Below are positions 58,222-64,000 of a DNA stretch of 64,000 bases, piece by piece. The DNA lies in the NCBI GenBank assembly GCA_030710605.1, contig CP092877.1, positions 72,391,085 through 72,455,084 on the forward strand, given 5' to 3'. This DNA is from Cordylochernes scorpioides (Eukaryota > Arthropoda > Arachnida > Pseudoscorpiones > Chernetidae). Numbering within the stretch: position 1 is the stretch's first letter; each line of letters begins with the position of its first letter. Below the pieces are notes generated by a model. The model ran no database searches. It was not told the DNA's origin and worked only from the letters and a program-made list of their open reading frames with translations. The translations under genes and the position numbers were made by a program.

Positions 58222-61200
58222 CTGCACACACACACTTCCTAGAAAAACAACATTTAGACTTGTGGAGATGGGTACTGTCCAGAGTTACTACTTGTTTGAG
58301 ACTCTCTGTGAATTCAAAAAGGAATCCCAATTAATTAATTAATAGGTATCATTAAAATGCAGCTAGGCATATCTTTAACACACAAGATAGATGCCTTCCT
58401 CAACCTACTCTCATTTCACAAATTTTCATTGAAAAAGTGAACTGAGTACTTTCCTCAGTGAGTTTTGTTTAAAACTATATGTAAAAAGGTGTAGTTTTTT
58501 TAAGAAAGAAATGTTAAATCCTCTTGTAAATTGTCACGTAGAAAATTCTAACTTCAGAATGACACTGCAATTCATTTAAGTTAGAACAAAATTATAATTT
58601 AATAAATGATAGAGATAAAATAAAAGGATTTAAAAGCGCGAATGTTTCTTTTATACATAAAACGAACTTCTACTGTCCTTACTGCGATGAAAAAATATAT
58701 TGGGAGGGCTTGGCTCATCAGTGGTGAACCCTCCCAGTGGTTTCGCCAATTTAATCCACCAGACCGCTTCTCAGAGCTCTAATATTGTATTGGATCATTC
58801 TGCTTTTATATGCTACACTGAAGGATGGAATCTTAGAAATGGTTTTCAAGTAAACTACGGACATAAGCTTATAGGACAGTATAATTATACTGTCCTATAA
58901 GCTTATGTCCGTAGTTTACTTGAAAACCATTTCTAAGATTCCATCCTTCAGTGTAGCATATAAAAGCAGAATGATCCAATACAATATTAGAGCTCTGAGA
59001 AGCGGTCTGGTGGATTAAATTGGCGAAACCACTGGGAGGGTTCACCACTGATGAGCCAAGCCCTCCCAATATATTTTTTCATCGCAGTAAGGACAGTAGA
59101 AGTTCGTTTTATGTATAAAAGAAACATTCGTGCTTTTAAATCCTTTTATTTTATATGTATAGATGGCGCGTTATTGCTTTGTGTTAAATGATAGAGAGGT
59201 AAGTTTTTAGTGTAACAAAATAAATTATTAATCTGTACATAAAATAATAAATATTATGTTACAATATTATGCCAATTTTGAGGCAGGAAACAGGTGTATG
59301 GAATAATGATGGATCAATGTTAAAAAGGCCATTGAATGAGACTTCCACCATCTATTGGCAACCAATATTGGAGACCTACTCAATCAAGAGAAGCCAACCA
59401 AGGCTGTTGGTGCAGCCTCAATCACCAAGAAATAGAAGTCTCCTGATAAATCAAGGAACCATTGTCACCTAGATAATTTGTTGATGATGTTTCTGGAACA
59501 TTAAAAGACTTAATTTACCTTCCAGGAGCTCCAGACTTGCCCCTCCTCCAGTACTGACGTGGCTGACTTTGTCCTGAGCTCCAAACTTGGAACAGCAGGT
59601 TGCTGTGTCTCCACCACCTGGACAGAAAGAACACACTCAGAACATTATAATTATTATGTATAAATTGTTTTTGGTATGTGATGTTAAAACATATATATAT
59701 TTGTAGGTGGATGTTGTTCATATCAAAATAAAAATGTAGTTACTTATTCCCACCATCTAATGACCACTTTTATAAATCTCACCATCTCATGAGCAGTTTT
59801 ATAATATTGTCCCAAAGTTCCTGTTTTGTGGCTTGGATACAGTCAAGGAGATGTGGGGTCTGACATTAGGCTTTTTGAACTTGGTGCAAGTTGGGAATGT
59901 TTAGATTTTGCCTGTAAAGTTGGAGACTTAAGCGTACATTTCCAAATCTGGAAATTGTTTTGACTGCTCATTTTTGTGTATGGATTTATAATTGTTGTCA
60001 CTGCTAATTTCCTTATGATATTACAGAGGTGAGCAAGCTGGCTAAAGTACTTTTTTTAGAATGCTTGGCACCCAAGTATTTAAAAAGAAATATAACTGCC
60101 AGCCAGTCAATCTCTCTCTATATTTTTGTCTCTCTTTTTTACTATATTTTACTTTTTTTAAAACCTACTTAAAAAAAATATTTTTCGGCATGATTCCTGT
60201 CTGCTATCTAGGCTTGGTGTGACCAACTCACCAATGACAACGGTAGCTCCAGTGCAAGTCAGCTCTACCAACTTGTCCAGAACAGCCTTGGAGCCAGCAG
60301 AGAAGTTGTCCCACTCAAACACCCCCATGGGACTGAGGACAGGTTTAGTGAAGACTGAGGACTTGGACACTCACCCATTCCACACTACAGTGCCAGCCCT
60401 TTCTATGACCTGGCAGAACCTGGCGGTGCTAGCTGGTCCACAGTCCAACCCCTGACACACAGTCAAACCTCGCTATAACACTTGGACCCAAGGTTTTAGG
60501 TTGGCAGAACTACAGTTGAAACAATTGGAAATTTAAAATTATGACGTTATACCCCCAAAATTGCTGTTATAATGAGGTGTTCTATAGTACATAAGTAAGA
60601 TAAGCACCAACCAACCCAGTTACCATATTACAGTATGAGAGCCACCACAGCCTAAAAACATTCAATATTCCTGAAGGTGATTGAGTCACTAAGTTTACTA
60701 TCAGATAGCTCAGTCAAGGTACTGGAAACAGGAAGAGGATGCACTAATTACCTCAATTTAACAAATCTTTTAATCTATCTACGCATTGCAAATTAAGCCA
60801 CCTCAATAACATTTCTTGCTATTGACCATACATGTACACTACAAATAAGTGGAATTTTTGGTGAAGGCTATTTTCCCCACACAACAATGTATTAATGAAA
60901 TTGAAGCTATTTAGGACAGAATTCTAACTAAATTGTCATTATTAACACCTAACAATCATGGATAGATTTAGGTGATATAAATACTGGTAAACCATATTGG
61001 CCTTCTTGGTTTCAGGGTCATTGCTTAGCATTAGTAGTGTGCAGTCTTACTTGACCCTTCCAGCTTTCTGAACAAAAGCACTAAATTAATCTACTTTTTT
61101 TAGAGGATGCCTCTCTACAAAGGTCAGTTCATCGACAAAATTACTATTTAGCAGCTCTCAAGTAAGAGGACACCTCTCCCTAAAGGCTCTGAAACTTGGT

Positions 61201-63928
61201 GTCTTTTACAGAGGGGTTGTAATGTATATATGAAAATTTTCAAACAGCAAGCCAACTAGCTAGCTGTATTTTTGGCCCTCATCAGTAAATATAAAAAATG
61301 TAACAACTTTGCTAAAACAAAGGTTTAAAATATCCTAGGTGAGAATATAGGTGAAGGAACCAACTAGAAACACACAAAACTCAGAGCAGCAAAAGGATGT
61401 CATCACTAAACCAAGAAGTTAGCTCCTTAATGTCGTCTAGCATTATTCACTTAGATTTATCCAAACCTATTTTAGCAGGAGGGGGGTCAATGGGCTAAAA
61501 CTGGGATTTTTATTAAATTACCTGGCACAATTTATAAACCACAGCACTGAAGCCATTTTAAAAAAATGATAAAATGTATCAATATTGCTCCTGATTCTAT
61601 TAAAATACCAATCCTACTGAAAAAGTCAAATTGCTTCTATACATGTTGCACTTACAGTATAAGAAGTGTCAAACCCTAGCTACCATAGTGGACCACAATA
61701 CCAGAGTCACCTACCAACCAGCCAGGAGGTATCCCAGACTCCAGAGTGGCAGGGTGGGGAGCAGCACTCCCCTCAAACCTGTCAGCCATGACAAAGTCAC
61801 TGGGAAGATGGATGCTGACACCACAGGACTTTGACTTCTCCATGATACAGGGAACAATCTCATAGGCTCTGTCGGTGGTGAGGGAGGCTCCAATCTGGAG
61901 CATGGAGCATTGAGGCTGGATGGCTACATTACATGACACAGTACATTACCTCCATTTTGTGGAGAACCTGCAGGAACGGGAAAGCCATTCCCCCTCCAAT
62001 GATCATCTCATCCGCCTTCTCCAGCAGGTTTTCTATCAGCTGGATCTTGTCAGTCACCTTGGCTCTGCACTTCTTTCCATCAGAACACACTTTCTTGAAT
62101 GGTTTCATTATTCCAAGTACATGGATATCCATGGAGAGTTTATTGGTACTTATATTGCTACACACACTTCTCAACTACAGTTCAACCTCTTTACTCTTAA
62201 AACAACTTATACTTGTGTAAGAGTTGGAAGCCATTAACATATTTTTTTTTTTTTAAATTGCCCAATGAGAGATTCCATTCTATATGAGAATTGTCAAAAA
62301 TCACCATATACCATTGCAGTACCAATATATATTTTCTGAATCAACTTCCAACCACTACCAACTTAATCACAAAAATTGTAAAACTAAATTTCTTTCACCA
62401 ACTGTAATAATAAAATATTTAAAAGAAGATTGTTGAAAAAGTGGAGAAATTTTCTTTCATGGGCTCATTTTCTATTATAGAGTTGGTAAACACAAAATTG
62501 ATTTTTAAAGGTGCCTTTTGCTTGAAAGAAGTGTGATGTCAAATTTGGAAAATATTTTAGCCAAAGCTTCATTATGGTCAATTATGAGAGTAGCTGATTT
62601 GCTCAAGAAGATCATTTTACTGGGGAAGATATTGAGGGCAGTAGAGGATGACAACACACCAAAAACTGGATGGCTGGGCAATGTCAAGGAGAAAATATGA
62701 TTCTCATTCAATATCCAATGGTGGTGTGAGAATGTGAGATTTAGAAAAAGAATGGTCATCACAAGTCACATTTAGGATTTGATAACACACAACCAAATGA
62801 ATGAACAACAATCAGATAGTGATAATAGCACAAATCCATTGTAGTCAAAGATCCAAAGCTAACAATAAGCTTATATATTAACTGGACTTGGAGGGAACCC
62901 GGAAGAGTTAGCGTAAGTTTGTATAACCTTCATTCAGATAGAGAACTTTACATCAGAGTCAGAGGGAGGAGAGAGTCTGTGTTGGTGGAAGACTCAACCT
63001 GACATTAAAGACTGAGATTTAAAGAATGATAAATTACACAATAGATGTCTCCTTACCCTCCAAGGATGACGAGGAAAGGCCTCTGAGGTGTCTCCAGCAC
63101 CTTGGAGAAGTAGTCCAACTCCCTCTTCATCAGGAACCCTGCCACTCTCAGTGGAAGGTCAATTCCAACCTGGGAGCTGCGCCACTACTTTAGCACAGTT
63201 TTCCACTACCACTACCTAGTGTCTACCTGTGGGCCCGGTGAGCTGTGCCAAATCCATCGTTCACAAATATGTCACCCAGCTTGGTCAGTGAAGCTCTGAA
63301 GTTGAGTACACTTGTCTTGTCAGGTATAACCTAGGCCAGGATATGGTAGTGAGAATTGGTTGAGGTCAGATTTTTGATCCAAGTAAGTAGGCCTCAAACT
63401 GGAGGGAAGGAGAAAAGGTAATGTTTTGTAGAATTTGTTGACAACCTGCATGGAGGAGTTGCTAAAAACAATACAGGGATACTGGTCTAATGGGAGGAAA
63501 TATGGCAATCATAAAGGTGTGTTTATAAAGTTGGTTAAGAGTGGTATTGGAGAATTGTTAGTCTACCTACTCAAAGTTTTGTAGTATTTTAATAAGGGAA
63601 ATCCACTTGTACTTTTAAAGTGCCAGATCTCCATTTGGTTACTTGTATGGGTTTAGTGGTCATTGACAAGCTATTTTAAAATGCTTCAATGAGGGTTTTG
63701 AATAAGTGAAGTAGCAGTTTTAAACAACTGGCATGTTTTATAAAGTGAAAACCTCCATCAACAGGGAGGTGAGGGTGTGTCACCTTGTTGCCAAGATGGT
63801 CCAAGCCCTTGCCTTCCTCCTCCGGGTGGAACCTGACATTTTCCAGCAGGATCACAGAGCCCGGGGCAGGGGACATACAGATTGATTCTACCTCCGCACC
63901 CACACAGTCAGCCACAAACTGGACTCTC
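58178..63928 (-). CDS. Pgk: Phosphoglycerate kinase, nine exons (5' partial)
   Basis: PGK transfers phosphate from 1,3-bisphosphoglycerate to ADP in cytosolic glycolysis. Exons in transcript order are 63928-63784, 63330-63227, 63176-63057, 62064-61950, 61894-61715, 60451-60375, 60332-60232, 59617-59519 and 58221-58178. All junctions are GT-AG, phases agree, and there is no internal stop. About 328 residues are visible. With about 90 N-terminal residues beyond 64,000, this gives the normal PGK length near 417. Conserved elements: [15 protein letters not shown] and GTAHRAH (substrate arginines), GGAKVTDK (active-site lysines), [21 protein letters not shown] (nucleotide aspartate) and [14 protein letters not shown]. 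The C-terminus is [14 protein letters not shown]. It looks functional. Confidence 0.97.
58616..59185. mobile_element. 570-bp palindromic element with 12-bp target duplication
   Basis: Two arms of about 269 bp meet tail to tail at 58884/58885 and are identical apart from about one base. The right side extends 32 bp further. Flanking 12-mers at 58604-58615 and 59186-59197 are both AAATGATAGAGA. Each arm carries the pseudoknot with a CTGATGA/GAAA core (58702-58749 and its mirror). Relatives lie at 57480-57780, 54448-54616 and 7920-8105. There is no coding capacity; two opposing ORFs here are mirror translations of the same arm. Confidence 0.88.
59519..59617 (-). CDS. Pgk: PGK exon GGGDTATCC...[10 protein letters not shown]
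   Basis: Contains the nucleotide-binding GGGDTATCC and the [13 protein letters not shown] loop, both intact. Acceptor GTCCAG, donor GTAAAT. Confidence 0.97.
60232..60332 (-). CDS. Pgk: PGK exon with VFEW motif
   Basis: Encodes [20 protein letters not shown] through TVVI. The glutamate of VFEW contacts nucleotide in PGKs. It is separated from the previous exon by a 42-nt intron, at the lower size limit. Confidence 0.95.
60375..60451 (-). CDS. Pgk: PGK exon GLDCGP...VVWNG
   Basis: Twenty-five codons plus two bases: [15 protein letters not shown] to TVVWNG. Acceptor GTCAG, donor GTGAGT. Confidence 0.96.
60452..61714. other. PGK intron
   Basis: AT-rich. A CTGATGAGGGCC motif on minus at 61274-61285 resembles half of the hammerhead-like hairpins but has no GAAA partner. 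Confidence 0.6.
61715..61894 (-). CDS. Pgk: PGK exon, C-domain
   Basis: Sixty codons from [15 protein letters not shown] to [10 protein letters not shown], with the [12 protein letters not shown] strand typical of PGK. Acceptor CTCCAG, donor GTAGGT. Confidence 0.96.
61950..62064 (-). CDS. Pgk: PGK exon with GGAKVTDK and IIGGGMAF
   Basis: Thirty-eight codons, [20 protein letters not shown] and then [18 protein letters not shown]. Carries the two active-site lysines of the AKVxDK motif. Donor GTAATG. Confidence 0.97.
62065..63056. other. PGK intron
   Basis: AT-rich intronic DNA; 62505-62762 gives an 85-residue minus ORF with no recognised domain. Confidence 0.6.
63057..63176 (-). CDS. Pgk: PGK exon, hinge-proximal segment
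   Basis: Encodes [20 protein letters not shown] and ends PFLVILGG. Acceptor GCGCAG was preferred over a CAG seven bases downstream because only it keeps phase and supplies the expected SSQ. Confidence 0.94.
63227..63330 (-). CDS. Pgk: PGK exon, NFRASL...GTAHRAH
   Basis: Starts [20 protein letters not shown] and ends [11 protein letters not shown] plus two bases. Contains the substrate-binding HRAH motif. Acceptor CCTAG, donor GTAGAC. Confidence 0.94.
63784..63928 (-). CDS. Pgk: PGK exon, residues about 92-140
   Basis: Forty-eight codons starting [17 protein letters not shown] and running through [20 protein letters not shown] to GNK. Acceptor GTACAG with one base of a split codon, donor GTGACA. 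The preceding exon lies outside the window. Confidence 0.94.
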
Positions 63929-64000
63929 CTGTACACACACTGCTTCATTGAGTACCTGTTTTATCCTTTTGTGTGTGTGTGTGTTACCTTTATACACTTT

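Noticed and set aside
58700..59069. Two identical 66-residue proteins on opposite strands
   Set aside because: Both are mirror translations of one palindrome arm and match no protein.

Overview
This is nuclear DNA from a bilaterian animal, AT-rich and heavily loaded with interspersed repeats. The evidence is GT-AG introns, two conserved metazoan genes split into many small exons, U6 snRNA sequences, and abundant non-coding DNA with SINEs, MITEs, Helitrons, hAT elements, a LINE fragment and a solo LTR. I cannot name the species. The repeat load suggests an invertebrate, but that is inference.

There are two real protein genes. A Spire actin-nucleation factor lies on the + strand. Twelve exons are visible from 28,787 to the stop at 55,269, running from the middle of the KIND domain through WH2 repeats and the Spir-box to the FYVE-like zinc finger. 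The exon(s) for the KIND N-terminus were not found. A phosphoglycerate kinase gene lies on the - strand, with nine exons from 63,928 down to the stop at 58,178. It lacks only about the first 90 residues, which lie beyond the right edge. The two genes converge tail to tail with about 2.9 kb between their stop codons.

Layout: 1-28,786 has no recognisable host gene and is either upstream DNA or an earlier Spire intron. It holds a LINE 3' fragment, Tc1-like MITEs, a nested hAT/Helitron/foldback composite, minisatellites and a solo LTR. The intron 28,982-45,742 is about 16.8 kb and contains a six-copy tandem array of U6-like sequences, a 1.9-kb hAT element with a broken transposase and perfect 8-bp target duplications, a 240-bp inverted duplication and several foldback elements. 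From 45.7 to 64 kb, compact exons alternate with SINEs and foldback elements.

The most unusual signal is a set of short foldback or palindromic elements, at least seven of them bounded by 11-14-bp direct repeats. Many carry a small hairpin resembling a hammerhead ribozyme core (CTGNNGA, helix, GAAA). One family also carries an H-type pseudoknot in which two base pairs covary between two copies. I interpret these as non-autonomous, Penelope-like or retrozyme-like retroelements. A separate point is a single missing base in Spire exon 4 that shifts an otherwise intact frame.
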